This document shows, in pieces, positions 52,462 to 64,000 of a DNA stretch of 64,000 nt. Origin of the DNA: Trochalopteron elliotii. Taxonomy: Eukaryota > Chordata > Aves > Passeriformes > Leiothrichidae. The stretch is from NCBI GenBank assembly GCA_024734555.1, contig JANPWX010000038.1:3296758-3360757 (forward strand), read 5' to 3'. The position numbers and the translations under genes are program-made. The notes under the pieces were generated by a model that saw nothing but the letters and a program-made list of their open reading frames with translations, was not told the DNA's origin and did no database searches. Position 1 is the stretch's first letter. Every line of letters begins with the position of its first letter.

Positions 52462-52584
52462 AGATAGCCAAATTTGGCATTCAGGTTTACATGTGAAAAT
52501 AGCTGAGAAGTCCAGTATTTTATGGTGGAAACTTAAATAAAAACAGCTTATGGAAACAGCTGATGCCAGATGTTCTATTTAAAA
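52462..52584. promoter_or_regulatory. Candidate muscle cis-element cluster (GATA, CArG, E-box, MEF2-like)
   Basis: Within about 120 bases: AGATAG (GATA-type, 52462-52467), CCAAATTTGG (an exact CC(A/T)6GG serum-response-factor box, 52468-52477, itself palindromic and extended to GCCAAATTTGGC), CAGCTG (E-box, 52557-52562), and CTATTTAAAA (52575-52584, one mismatch from the MEF2 consensus). Such combinations are typical of cardiac and muscle enhancers and FHOD3 is a muscle gene. Each motif alone is common by chance, so this is only a candidate. Confidence 0.25.
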
Positions 52585-54034
52585 CCATTTAACTTTATTA
52601 ACATTGAAGCTGCTTAATAGCTGTGTTTGCACTCTGCCCTGCTCCAAGATGACGGGGCTGTAAGTTAAGTGAGCGGCTCTCGAGGCTTGGAAATGTGTTT
52701 CCCTTCAATTTGTGAGGAGGAAATCCCTTCCTCTCTCCATAAACAGATCATCTGTGGGGCTTCAGGTAGGGCTGCCAGAAAGTGATGCAGGGCTGCTCTG
52801 AACTCGACTCCTGTTGTGAGTAGAACCACTGATTTGGGAATCCAAACCTGGAACAACACCAGCACTGTGGGCACTCACCGTCTGCCAGGGCAAACCAGTG
52901 TATTATTGCCCAGAGTGTGTGGGCAGCCAAGGGAGTTTGTGCTGGGTAATTAATTATGGCTGTGGATTAGCTACACTTCCTATTTCATGGCAACTGTTCC
53001 TGTGTGTGCTCCTACCCGGCGGTAAATGCTGGAGTTTGTGTAAGCAAGCTGACACTCGCTTTTATCCCATGGGAATCCATTTGTCTATGTACTTGGTGTG
53101 TGGTGTGTTTGTTTGGTTTACCCCTGACTAAACTAAGGTGGTAATCTGCTTCTGATAAAAATAAGTGTCTCCAATTTAACCTCCAGTTGTGAGCTAACAG
53201 CTTAAACTGCTGCAAATCTGTGACTAGCCCAGGATCTCCGGTAATGAAGCCATGAAAAATTAGTGAATGCTGCCAGGGTTAAGACCACAGCAGTACAGCT
53301 AAACAGTAGTTTATTTCACATTTACTGCTCAGTAATTGTGCTTACTAGTAAAAGCATTGATGGCTCAGCAATAAATATAAAGCCCATTTCAGCAGTGGAA
53401 TTAATACAGAGAAATAAGTGGCCTGAGAAAGAAATTCTTAAATATAAAACACCTATGTCGAGCTAGGAAGAAGCCCTTGCCAAATATGATGCTAATGGGA
53501 AACTTCCGAAAGCAGAAAGAAACACAAAGTAGTATGTTGATCAGTGCAAAGTAGACTCTGTTTTTAGGTACTTACATGAACATATGCATGTTCTATGGCA
53601 AGGTAGGACAGCTTTAAAATAGTTCTTGCTGAGTCTGGTTAAAATGGTCACATTCTGATAAAGCATAAATAACCAATTAAGTGAGTAGGGTATTGCTCTG
53701 AAATGTGTTGTGCTGCTTTGGATAATATCTTCTTCACTTGTTATCTTTTTAGTATCATCAATTAAATTGGAAAACCATAAAAGATTAGGATTTTTTTCTT
53801 AAGGTAGTAGAGAATGATTTCTAATAAAAGGGAAATGTTTATGAAAAGTTCTTAAAACTATTTTTTACAAACTGAGTCAATTTTTTGCTTTTTTAGTTAT
53901 AGAAAAATTAGATGCCTCATTTGGAACTGGAATTGAGATTCAGGTCAGATATCGAGGCCTTTGTGAGAAAGAAAATTGTCATTCAGGTGCTGTTGGTTTC
54001 TGCTTTGGAACTGTGAAACTTCTAATGAAGTTGG

Positions 54035-54650
54035 TCACAAAATCACCAAATGGGTCAAGTTGGAAGGGACCACAGTAGGTCATCTGGTCCAAACTCTTTG
54101 CTCAAGCAGGGTCATCCCAGGGCCCATTGCACAGGATTGTGCCCAGATGGTTCTTGAATATCTTCAAGGAAGGAGACTCCAGAACCTCTCTGGGAAACCT
54201 GTTCCAGTGCTTGGTCACCTGCACAGTGAAGTTCTTTCTTATGCCCAGGTGGAGCTTCCTGTGCATTCATTTCTGCCCACTGCCCCTTGTCCTATTGCCG
54301 GGCACCACTGAGAAGAGCCTGGATCCACTCTCTTGACACCTTCCCTGCAGATACTGACAGTCACTGATGAGGTCCTCTCTCAGTTGTCTCCCCTGGAGGC
54401 TGAACAGACCCAGCACCCTCAGCCTTTCCCCAAAGGAGAGAGGCTCTGGTCCCTTAATGATCTTTGTAGTCCTCTGTTCTATGTGCTCCAGCAGCTCCAT
54501 GTCTCTCTTGTCCTGAGGAGCCCAGAACTGGACTCAGCACTCCAGATGTGGCCTCACCAGGGCTGGGTAGAGGGGCAGGATCACCTCCCTCAACCTATTG
54601 GCAGTGCTCTTCCCAATGCACCGAGACCACCTGCAGTGGTCTGGGTGCTT
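54035..54650 (-). mobile_element. CR1 LINE 3' fragment, minus strand
   Basis: On the + strand it opens with TCACAAAATCACCAAATGGG, GTTGGAAGGGACCACAGTAG and GGTCATCTGGTCCAA, the reversed CR1 tail. It continues through CCTCTCTGGGAAACCTGTTCC and GAGGTCCTCTCTCAGTTGTC to CCAGATGTGGCCTCACCAGG. The minus-strand frame 54267-54500 reads MELLEHIEQRTTKIIKGPEP, the CR1 ORF2 C-terminal block. About 615 bp, 5'-truncated, and one of the better-preserved copies in the window. Its tail differs from the 9.6 and 32.8 kb copies, suggesting another subfamily. Confidence 0.95.
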
Positions 54651-55836
54651 TAAGAACCAAAACTAGGGGTCCCAGAGTGTGGCTGGGAGCACTGGAGGGG
54701 CCCTTTGCCTGAAGATATGGAAACATCAAGTGACTCAGCTGTTGGAGATTAATTTATTTTATTTTCCTCCTTGTCCTGTAGGTTTCCAGTTCTTCTAACA
54801 TTTTTGTCTTCATAAATCCGGATATTTCAAGGCATCTGTTTCTCCAAGTGTGAAGAGGTTTTAAATTAAAACTCTCATGTAATGTTAACTTCAAGGTACA
54901 GGTGATAGGAAAACCATATGACCAGAAATTACCCAGTGTAAAGATTCCTGGGAGGAATGTGCAGCCAGAGCTTGACAGTTACTGACAACAGTGGGAAATA
55001 TGTAACTTAAGAACTGGAAAGTATTGGTTAAGTGATGTGTCATCTCCGAAGAAGAACATGATGCGAGGTTGACAAGAAGTGTGGAAACAATGCGTTTGGT
55101 TTTGTGTTTTACCCAGAAACAATGTTATTGTTAAAATAGCTCTTCTAATGCAATTCTCTTCACCATTTTCCAACTCATAAAGTGTGTGTTTTCTTAATAC
55201 AAAAGTGTAAGATGGAGATTTAATTGATCGTGCTATCAATGTTTCACCAAATGAGAGTATAAACATCCCACTGAAAACAATTATGTATATGGGTTGAGCT
55301 TTTGAGTTGGGGAGGGACATAGTTTTTTTTCATGAATGACAGCTCTTGAAAATTCGTCATTTTCTCCTTATGAAGGCAGCAGTCAACCCTCAAATATTTG
55401 AGGGGCTTTTGGAAGGTTTTTGTTTGGATGTGTGGAAATTGAGCCATTAACAACTGGGAAAGAGCCAGCATGATGATTCAGAAAGTACGGGGAGGAAGTG
55501 GGGAGGGGATTCTCACTTTCCATCTTCTCAAATTTGCTTGCACGTTAAACTACTAAAAAGGACAAATGGAACAAATGTTTCCCCCATTTTGAGCTCATTG
55601 CATTTTAGAGAGTGTGAAAGTGATTCATTATCTTCTGGTAAAAATCATTGCCTTGTGGTGAGGTATGCAGAGGACTCCGCCTTTTACCAGCATATACTCA
55701 GAGTGCATGTGTAATAAATAATTGGGTGCTATTCATGTGGCTTATAATACATAGTTGGTGAATCCCTTGATTGTTTCACTCGACGCTTTTGAGTTTCTCA
55801 TTTTCTTCTCCCTCCTCCTTCAATTCCATTTAAAAA

Positions 55837-55847
55837 GGGGGGGGGGG
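55837..55847 (+). repeat. G11 homopolymer next to A-rich run
   Basis: Eleven consecutive G follow TTTAAAAA and are followed by AAAAAAAGGAAAAA. Long G runs are rare in this AT-rich intron and prone to length error or polymorphism. Confidence 0.95.
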
Positions 55848-58800
55848 AAAAAAAGGAAAAATTACAACCCTGCCTATTAAATGTAGTTGTGAAAAGTTAG
55901 GGGGATGTAAAACCCCAGCGTCTCGTAATGAGGATCTGTAGGTAACCTTATTTGCACAGTTGTACAGGCAATGGTGTGTCAGCCAGGATGTTCTTCCACT
56001 CACTGGCATTCAGATATAACTTTTCTGGGTGGTTTATAGGTTTTTAGTGGGAATGAGGCAGTTATTTGTTAAAATCATGTTGACAAACATAGAGCACAAT
56101 ATTGGAATAATCTGCAGGGGAAAAACGTACAAATGTATGCATACTTTATTCTTTTGCATTGTGTTGCTTACTCTAATAATTGGGAAGATTTTGCCTGCCC
56201 AGTTTTTGCTTAGGGAATATGCTGGGATTATTTCTACTTGGATTAGTAAAATTTTAATTATTTTCATATTTTGTTTTTTAATGCAGACTGAACAGACGTG
56301 AATAGTTTTTATCTGTTTACTTATTTTTGTCCACACTTGTCAAATGATTGTTACTTTAGTAAATGTGTCATGATCTAGGAATGCTCTGAATAAAACCACT
56401 CTGCAAAATAATTAGATGACTTGTAAGTGTATTACATGAACGGGATGCAGATACATTCTGAGTTCACACTAATTTTTTAGATGGAAAAAATGAGGTAAGA
56501 AAGAAAAGCCCACTGACTTCCTCTGAGGATGAATGTATGTGTTTGCCTTGTACAGCCTGTCACGTACTAGAATAGATTGCTAGTACTGTCATCCATTTGA
56601 AGAGTATTAGCATGTAAAAGACTTCTTTTTAATTATTAATATTATTTCCTGAGCTCCTCTGCTTCCATTATTCAATGGCAATTACATGAGCTTGAACATG
56701 ACAGCTGGATCTTTGGAGAATAATCACCTAAGAACTTCAAAAAGGTCACTTGTTTGGATAAGATTTTCAGATGAGTTTCAGGGAGATTCTTAATTCCACT
56801 CTCCATGCACATGTGCACACTCTCACTTTCAAAAGCCTTGGCTTTTATACAACATTTTTTTGGAAGTGTCAGAATTTCTTTTTCAATCTCTTGAATCTGC
56901 AGTTGAACGGAGAAGCATATCATAGTGAAACAGCAGTCGAACCGTATCTCAACAGCTTTGAAATCAAAGCCTAGGATTTATGCTGTCTGATTAATAGCAG
57001 GTTAAAAAACACTTTCCTTATTGTGCGTGTGCTGGCTTGTAGATCTTTTTCAGGGAAAACCTGATAGACTCAAGTGCTTGAACTCTGGCAAAAATTTCAT
57101 CCTTATGCATTCAACAAGGAGCAGTTTGTTTTCCATTGCTGCTGTGGAGTACCTTAAACTGTGAAGCAACTGTGAGACAATACCCCGTTGCAGAAGCATT
57201 TTCCGCTCCCTAAAAGGTGTGTGCGAGTGGAGATGGAAATGGATAGGTTCTGAAACAAAAAAGCAAAAGCCATTTACAAAAGTAATGAACTCTACAGCAT
57301 GTCTGTTGCCATGTGTTTGCTTCTGGTGGCATTCTGTAGTCTAGGTTTCTTTTGTGGGAGTCAGTGATTCTTTCTTGAGCTCAGGAGTTGATGGATGCTG
57401 TTCTCATTAAGCTACTTCTGTTGGAAAACATGGATGTGATTATTGGACATGGTTAATGGTCCACAAAAAAGCCTGAGTGTTATGAGAAATTGTAAAAAAA
57501 TGTAAAGCACGTGCTGTGCATATGTATTTTGAAGGCAGCATCTGTGGTAGATAGGTTTTCGTAATGGTTAGATTGTTACATCAGGCAGAATTAGCTGCAG
57601 AATTATTGTAGGCTAAGTTGTCAGGTTAGGCTGGCGTTAAATGCTGTCCAAGTCTGGAAATAGTTTCAGTGTTATCAGGTTGAGGTTAGTTTTCATCCAG
57701 CCTCTGCCTCTTTGGGATAAACGGGCAACAGCTCATGGTGTTAGTTGAAATGGGCTCAGTAACCCATTGTGTTTGCTTTGTTTTCCATTGCTTTGAGTGG
57801 TTCTGAAGGATTATGAAAAAATCATCTGATTATTTCAAGAGAGGCTTGGTGTCAGGTAAATATATGCCTGGCTCATCTGATTCCCTCTGGTTCAGAGTTG
57901 GCCTTGCTGTGAGTGTTTGACTGCACTTCATAGCAGTGTGAAAAACTGAATATGAGGCAAGCTGGAGGGCAGCAAACCTTCCCATCTAGTAACAACTAAA
58001 TAATGAAAATACAAGGTACCTTTACTGTTTTCCAGTATATGATTTTATTTTACTTTCTTTTCCTTGATTTGGTGGAACTTTAGAGGGCAAACCTTACATA
58101 AGCTGTAGGTTATTATGTAGTTTCACAAGTTAAAAGCAGGCTGCAGCTGGGAGCCACTTGCTCTTTACAGCGCTCCTCTAAATTAGGATGAGAAAGGGCA
58201 TCAGCTGTGCTGTTAGCCCAGTGCAGGGGGAACGTTAAGTCCATCCTCTGAACTGACATTTTTACAATCCCTTTACTGCTATTGCCAGTTTGAATTGAAA
58301 CTTCTAGTATTTATTTTCCACCACATCTAGGCTAACTTTCTAGAATCTTGGCTGGGATCTGAGGGAAAGGATGCTCATTGGTTTAAATATCCAAACTTCT
58401 TTGTGCACAAACTACTTTGTAGTTTTAAAAGGTTTTGCATAATCATACTTTCTAGCACAGCAAATGATTTTTGTCTCTAAGTTATCCTCAAGAATTATCT
58501 TTGTCTACAACTGACTGATAATACTAATCTTAATGGATGAAATCCCTGCTTGTAACAGAGTAAAATGAGAGTCATGGGAATATGCTACTTGAAAACTGCT
58601 CTGAGGGTAGGATATGATTGCCTGTTATAGTCTATTTATTTATTAAAAAAAACCAAAAGAACCCCAAAAAACAGAGTCACCTCAACAAGATGCATCACTC
58701 TTAGCTGTTGTCTTGCCATATGAATGTGCACAGCTCTGCATGAAAGGTTCAGATCCAAGTTTGCCTTTACGGGCTAATGTTTTTTTTATGTACTTCAAAT

Positions 58801-61800
58801 ATTTCAGAAATAGAGTGTACAGACCCTAGTTAAGAGCAGAGCTTAGCCACTCTCTTACCTATATTAATTGAAAAGATCCAAATTGTTTGTGAGCTAAAAT
58901 CATGGCTTCTGACAACATTGGACTCAGTTTCTGCTTATGATGGCCTTTTGACGATTCTGATATCTGCAGCAGATTTTATTATTTGGGCAAATACTGATAA
59001 GAGTAGTAAGTTTGCTTGTCTGTGCAGCTATAGAGTGTTATTAAAACCACTGCAATTTGTCTGCTACCGTGCTATGAAACTGTAGCTTTTTCCATGGTTG
59101 TGGAATTACTGTGTAGAAAGCAGAACAGGAGGAGCCCAGAAGGCTATAGCATGGCCTTTTGTAGAATTAACACCTTTAATCTAACAAATTTTCTTTATTA
59201 AGTTATTAAGCAATCACTGGGAAAGTTTGAAAAGTGATTTTCTACTGTGGTTTTAAATGATAAAATAACATGTTTTCAGAATCAGGATTGTTTTAAAAGA
59301 GGCTAAATTTATTGAATTGAAATATCTAGCCCTTGGGAAGAATATTAGGAAGTCTGAATAGTTGCTTCCTGAAAGAAAGAAAACATTGAAATAGAAAATG
59401 TATGCTAATTGATGCATTCTCCTATTTTGCAAAGATGAGCTTTGTCAAGGAAATGATTGTGGTCTGTCTTGCTAATAATGCCAATGAATCCTAATTGTAT
59501 ATTTACATAAAAATCCCATTTTTGATACCAACAGGTCATTAGTATAGGTCTGATAAGAAGGATGTCATGTCTTAATGAAATAGAATCTCTAAAAATTTCC
59601 TTTCAAAGTTTCCTTGAAACATTAAGAGGAAGACTGTGTGTTGGTTTCTTTTAATGTGTGGTTTTGGAGTTAAATGATTATTACTTTGTTTATTAATGCT
59701 TTTTCTCCTCTGTACCCTTAACAACATTCTTGGTATTTTCCTTCGGGTCAAGGAATTGCTTGGCTCAGACAAAGGCTTTATTTCAAAACAAGTAACTGTT
59801 TAAGACAGTCAACTGAGGTACTATTTTCAAAATGTCATTTAAATCAAGACTTGCAAATGTATAATTGAGTGGAACTATTTGTAATGTGGTACATAAACAA
59901 TGACAAAATAAAGCATTTATAGTCCATAAGACAGGCACTCAGTGAACTGTTGACATGTGCTTATTTACTTTAATTTATTAGAGAAATTGAATATAGGAAA
60001 AGTTTTGTGTCTTTTTAACTCTAAAGACTAGAAGTTAATCCTACAGCAATAAAGATTCTGATCCCAACACAGATCAACAGAATGCTATGTCAGCACAATA
60101 AATGAAATTTTCCTACTCTTCTACTGCTAAATCTGTGCTACTAAATTAACTCTGTTAACTACTCTTGGATTTTTTTTAGTAAATAGTAGCCAGTTGCACT
60201 GACTGAAATATATTCTTTTTAAAAAGTCATTTCCATAAAAATATAAGCCTTTGTTAAGAGTAGATTACAAACTTCATTGCATGTCTAGGTTTTGTTTTTA
60301 ATAAGTGAATCTTTTTTGTTGGAAATAGTATTTTCTGCTGTGTATTTTTGAACCTATTTTGTTTTCAATGCAAATGGCCTGTCTGTCCCATAATACCTTC
60401 CTTCCCTGCCCTGATGTCACGACAAGCTGGCCTACAGGTGTGCTTTTTAATACTATTTGGCCAATACTTCTTGAGTCTGTGAAATCATGGATGGATTTCA
60501 AGTTACCCTTTTTTTTTGCATTTATTATTTATTATTGTAGCATGCTTTCCAGGAAATTGGTATGTGTAGAATCATGGATGTGGTAATTTTCATAGGTGAT
60601 CTTCATTTTGCAAAAGTGTTATTCATATTGCATGATAGTCAAAAGTATTCATCGGGAAATTGCGTGATTTCAAATATTTTACGTGTGACTGGTTTTATTA
60701 TAATTAGTTGCTGCATGGTAAATCTGGTATTCCTAAACCCCACAAAATGCCTCTGTAGTGATGATCATGGTGTGGCCTGGAAGGAAGGGGGGGGAATGCG
60801 CCATCATAAGCGAGTCTTCATCTTTGTAATGTCTTGGACTTGAATCATATTGATTTTGGTAGGCTGGAAAAATTGCTAATGCAACCAGTGGGAGATAAAA
60901 ATTAATGTATGTGCGTGAGAGAATTTTCTGTCCTGGGAGGTATTACAGTTGAAACGACAGTGTAGAACAGAGCCTGTAGAAGAGAGCTTGTTCTAAATTT
61001 TTCTGAAAGTTTTCAGGGGTCTTTGTAAGGAGGTGAGGTAGAGGAGGAAGTAGCACCATTGTTGAAGCTTAGAGAACTACAAAAAAAAAAAAGCCTTGCT
61101 TATATTGAGAAACATCGTGCATTAGATTTTTAGAAAGGAGGGAAAAACTGTATTAAAATGAAATGGGCCTGAAGCTCTACAGGCCTTAAAATGATGCTGA
61201 TTTCTCAGTTCCTTGTGTTTATTCACTCTGTGATGGCTGGGCACTACCTGCTGTCTGTTCTTCTAGCAAATCACCACAGACCTGTAGATTTCAGCAGAGA
61301 GCTAATGAAGTCATTGTACACTACAGACTGCTAAAACACTAGAGAGTGCCCTGATAGTACTATCCATTATTTGTTAAATTAGCAGTTTATTTTAGTTAAT
61401 TAGTTTTTCACGACGGGAAGAATAATATGTCTGATTACGTAGACTTCCTTTTTCTTTGGTAACTCTGGGCTATCCTTTTACAATTCTGAAATAAACAATC
61501 TTTACTCAATTCTTTCATTTTCTGATTTTACCTTGGAGGATTTGTGTATGTCAGGTGTCTCAACAAATCCGTCAAGGAAGAGTGATCAAGAGAAGCAGTT
61601 CCTGTACAGAATCAGATGTTGCGAAGGGCAAGGGGTTTGGTCAAAAATTCTTCAGTAACTTGGCAAATTAAATATTCCAGAGGAGTCCTGGCACTCCTGT
61701 GAGGAGGGGCAGCTGTTAAAAATCTGCAGAATATGAGCACAGGCAAAGACTGTGTCCAACCAGAACAATAGGAGTTTAGATGGACAGAGAGTCAGTCCTA

Positions 61801-62028
61801 AACCTGGAACTGCTCCAGGGAATTTCACAGTCCAAACTACAGCCTGCGTTTGTGGGGGCAATAGCATTTGTTGCTTGGCCCTTTAAGTTTTTAAGAGAAG
61901 GGTCACACTTTGCCCACTTTGTCTTAATGATGTCCGAGCAGACCCATTAAAGAGTAATTTCAATTAAAGTTTTTTGGTTTTGCTTTTTTTAAAAAACCCT
62001 CTGTTTAACTTTTTTTTTTAATCTATAG

Positions 62029-62072
62029 AGAAATTGCCATTCTGAAACTGGAACAAGGTCCTCTATTTGCAG
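62029..62072 (+). other. Exon-like 44-base segment, possible cassette exon
   Basis: A strong pyrimidine tract and TCTATAG precede the segment, and CAG|GTACAC follows it, so both splice sites are plausible. Its length (44) is not a multiple of three. If spliced between the two FHOD3 exons, the frame would shift and meet TAA after seven codons of the next exon. The sequence has no known FHOD3 match and the constitutive exons already join perfectly without it. It is either a chance pair of splice sites or a frame-breaking alternative exon. Confidence 0.2.
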
Positions 62073-62562
62073 GTACACAGGTCAACATTAACCACTTTTT
62101 TTCAGGTCCTTTTCTTTGTTCTCCCTTGTATTTTCCTAGGGGCAGTATTTTTCTGAAAATACCTTTCACTACTTCCCTTTCCTTTCTTCCCCTGCCGATC
62201 TATCAGAGAAGTAATATAAAACTTTTTATTTCTTTTTTTCATGAAAATAATTAAAAATATTTTTGTTCTGCAAAATAAATGTGGGCAGGAAGACAATAAG
62301 GTGGGGAAGAAGTTTTGGTACTAGAAAACTGTTTTAAGTTACAGCCAGTAGACAATTCTGCTGGGTGTCTGTGTAAAGGGTTTGGCACTGAAGCCTCTCA
62401 AGAGCTGCAAAAGTATGGAACTGAGAAAGGTTGTGCTGGTTTGTGCTCTAACTTGTACATAGAGGTGGGTCTGTGGTTCACTTGACACAAACTAAGCTGC
62501 ATCTGATCGTGTTCTAAAAGCAGTGTGCCTTCAGGAGTGTTTTCCCACAATAAATGCACTGA

Positions 62563-62633
62563 GTCACAGAATGGCTGAGGTAGGAAGGGACCTCTGGAGG
62601 TCGTCTGGGCCACCTAGAGCTGCTTGTCCAGGA
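62563..62633 (-). mobile_element. Short CR1 tail fragment, minus strand
   Basis: GTCACAGAATGGCTGAGG, then GGAAGGGACCTCTGGAGGTC, then CCACCTAGAGCTGCTTGTCC are typical of a reversed CR1 3' end. The usual segment between TCTGG and CCACCTAGAG (about 20 bases of CCAACCCCC type) is missing. The similarity stops abruptly near 62633. Confidence 0.88.
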
Positions 62634-63489
62634 ACTGCATTTTTGGTTTCAGAGAAGAGAGGGGAAATATGCTGCTGTACAAGCCAAAAAGGCATTTGGC
62701 TTTTCTTTACCCTCCCACCTTCCATCACGTGAGCATGTTTGGGTGCAGAGTCAAGATGGTGTCAGTGCCCTCATGCCAGTTTGCAGGTGTAGTACCTAGA
62801 AATCAAGAACTGTGCTCTTGTCCAAATTGAAGAAATGTAACTAATGGAAATTTGACTGAAAACCAAATGAGGTATTTAGCAGCTAATTAAAACAGTCATT
62901 CCATTTAAGCCCAATGTGGAACTGAGAGAGTGAAGAAGGACCTCAGTTTTGCCTCTTTGCATGAAAAACACAGCTAGATACTTTTGTGCTTTAGAAACCC
63001 ATTAGGCTACATAAGTGGGCAGATCTGTGAAATTGTAAACAACCTCTTCTTTAACTTTGGATTTTCTTTTAATGCTTAATTGTATCTAGCATTAAGGTAT
63101 TTCTGTGAAAACTAAAATGTGCAGTCATCACTTGATACTTCTCTAGTACAGTTTTCATTGTGATGAGCTGTCCTTGGTGAGTGTCCAGATGCCCACCCAG
63201 CTGCTCTCTTGCTCCCTGTCCCAGCAGAAGGGAAATAAGGCAAAAAACCCTTGTTGTTTGAGATTAAGATGGAGAGATCACTTAACCGTTGCTATCGTAG
63301 ACAAAACAGTCTTGACGAGGAAAATTAATTAATTGCAAATTAAAATGGTAGTGGATTATGAGAAACAACGACAAAATTTCTAGTGTTTTCCCTTCCCTCC
63401 CATCCTATTTTTCCTAGGCCCGACTTGACTTGTTTATTTCCAGGTCCTCTTCCTCACTATACCTTTACATACTTTTCTTCTCTTTTTAG

Positions 63490-63554
63490 GAGGGGTAAGA
63501 AACACAGCATAATTCTGAGGACCCAGCTGTCAGTGAGAGTCCATGCCTGCATTG
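63490..63554 (+). CDS. FHOD3: FHOD3 coding exon (probably exon 3)
   Basis: This 65-base exon is bounded by a long pyrimidine tract ending TTTTTAG and by the donor ATTG|GTAAGT. The first base completes the split glycine begun at 46360-46361. The next 21 codons read RGKKHSIILRTQLSVRVHAC followed by Ile. The last base (G) starts the codon that is Glu in FHOD3 of other vertebrates. The run of residues is diagnostic for FHOD3: FHOD1 has a different stretch before LRTQLSVRV. The segment bridges the GTPase-binding region and the armadillo-like FH3/inhibitory domain, which would follow in exons beyond the window. The in-frame join to 46255-46361 supports both calls and leaves no need for an exon between them. 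Confidence 0.95.
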
Positions 63555-64000
63555 GTAAGTTAAGTTCCACATGTCTGAAAGAGAACAAATAAACAGAATC
63601 AATTCCCAAGCAGCAAATCTGGGGAGTATCATTCAGACTTGGCTGTGTTCCAAATTACAGTAATGACTAATAATCAAGTTTATTATTTTGTTTGTTGCAT
63701 GCTGAAATTAGGTTGTCTTGGCTACACTACCCTTAAAGCGTGTTAAACATCACAGGGAAGTATAGTGTTTGACAGTGAAGTCAGATGGTTGGGTGGTGCT
63801 TTGAAGAATCTTCAATTACCTGTCTTGTCACAGCTTTTGTGTGCACCTGAAAAAGACTGTGATCTGGATTCAGAATGGGATCTGAAGAATTGTTGGCTGA
63901 CAGCTAACTGCTACATTTTAATAACATATAAAATTTATTACTTCACATCTTGCAGATCTTGGCTGCGTGTTTGTCAGTATCACAGTGTCAGTGTCTTAAA
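63555..64000 (+). other. FHOD3: Start of FHOD3 intron 3
   Basis: Sequence after the GTAAGT donor at 63555. No further exon, repeat or RNA gene is seen before the window ends. Confidence 0.9.

Larger units (their letters stand above)
46362..63489 (+). other. FHOD3: FHOD3 intron 2
   Basis: A 17.1-kb intron lies between two confident exons, with GTAAGT at the donor and CTTCTCTTTTTAG at the acceptor. Apart from the CR1 pieces at 54.0 and 62.6 kb, the exon-like segment at 62029 and the motifs listed separately, it is AT-rich sequence. I recognise no gene or RNA gene in it. The longest chance frame is 146 codons (47538-47978, minus strand) and resembles nothing. Stretches around 52.6-53.1 kb and 57.0-57.25 kb are of higher complexity and could hold conserved noncoding elements, which cannot be judged without alignment. 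Confidence 0.9.

Noticed and set aside
53976..54653. Overlapping frames of 69-111 codons on the + strand
   Set aside because: They are antisense readings of the minus-strand CR1 copy.
1..64000. tRNA, rRNA, CRISPR array, prokaryotic operon or viral gene cluster
   Set aside because: I saw no cloverleaf with consensus boxes, no spaced direct-repeat array, no dense coding and no intact viral frame. A covariance-model search for small RNAs was not possible here.

Overview
The window is vertebrate nuclear DNA, most likely avian. It is AT-rich and gene-poor. Its only recognisable dispersed repeats are eight CR1 LINE fragments, mostly 5'-truncated and carrying typical sauropsid CR1 tails near ATTCTATGA. 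One CpG island is interrupted by a run of N. I see no prokaryotic gene, operon, CRISPR array or phage.

The one gene I can support is FHOD3 (formin homology 2 domain containing 3), read on the + strand from its 5' end. Two coding exons are present: 46255-46361 and 63490-63554. They have canonical AG/GT borders, splice in frame (phase 2) and together encode 57 residues of the N-terminal GTPase-binding region. The first coding exon is not visible. Its best location is the 380-base assembly gap (7048-7427) inside the CpG island at about 6850-7795, but this is inference.

Layout: 1-6442 is noncoding 5' flank. At 6443-6569 there is a purine-only GAAAGAAAA tandem repeat. The CpG island with the gap follows (6850-7795). 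The putative intron 1 (to 46254) holds CR1 copies at 9.6, 27, 30.3-32.9, 39 and 44.1-44.9 kb, a possible LTR-like segment near 37.2-37.8 kb, several short palindromes and tandem duplications, and a CCCT tract (G4-capable on the minus strand) about 700 bp before exon 2. Intron 2 (46362-63489) holds a CR1 at 54 kb, a CR1 scrap at 62.6 kb, a possible muscle-type cis-element cluster at 52.46-52.58 kb and a small exon-like segment at 62029-62072. Intron 3 starts at 63555.

Nearly all open reading frames over 60 codons are chance frames or pieces of CR1. I found no convincing undescribed system. The observations most worth checking are the missing first exon, the possible frame-breaking cassette exon, the internally deleted and abutting CR1 pair, and the sequence-structure elements near the promoter and exon 2.
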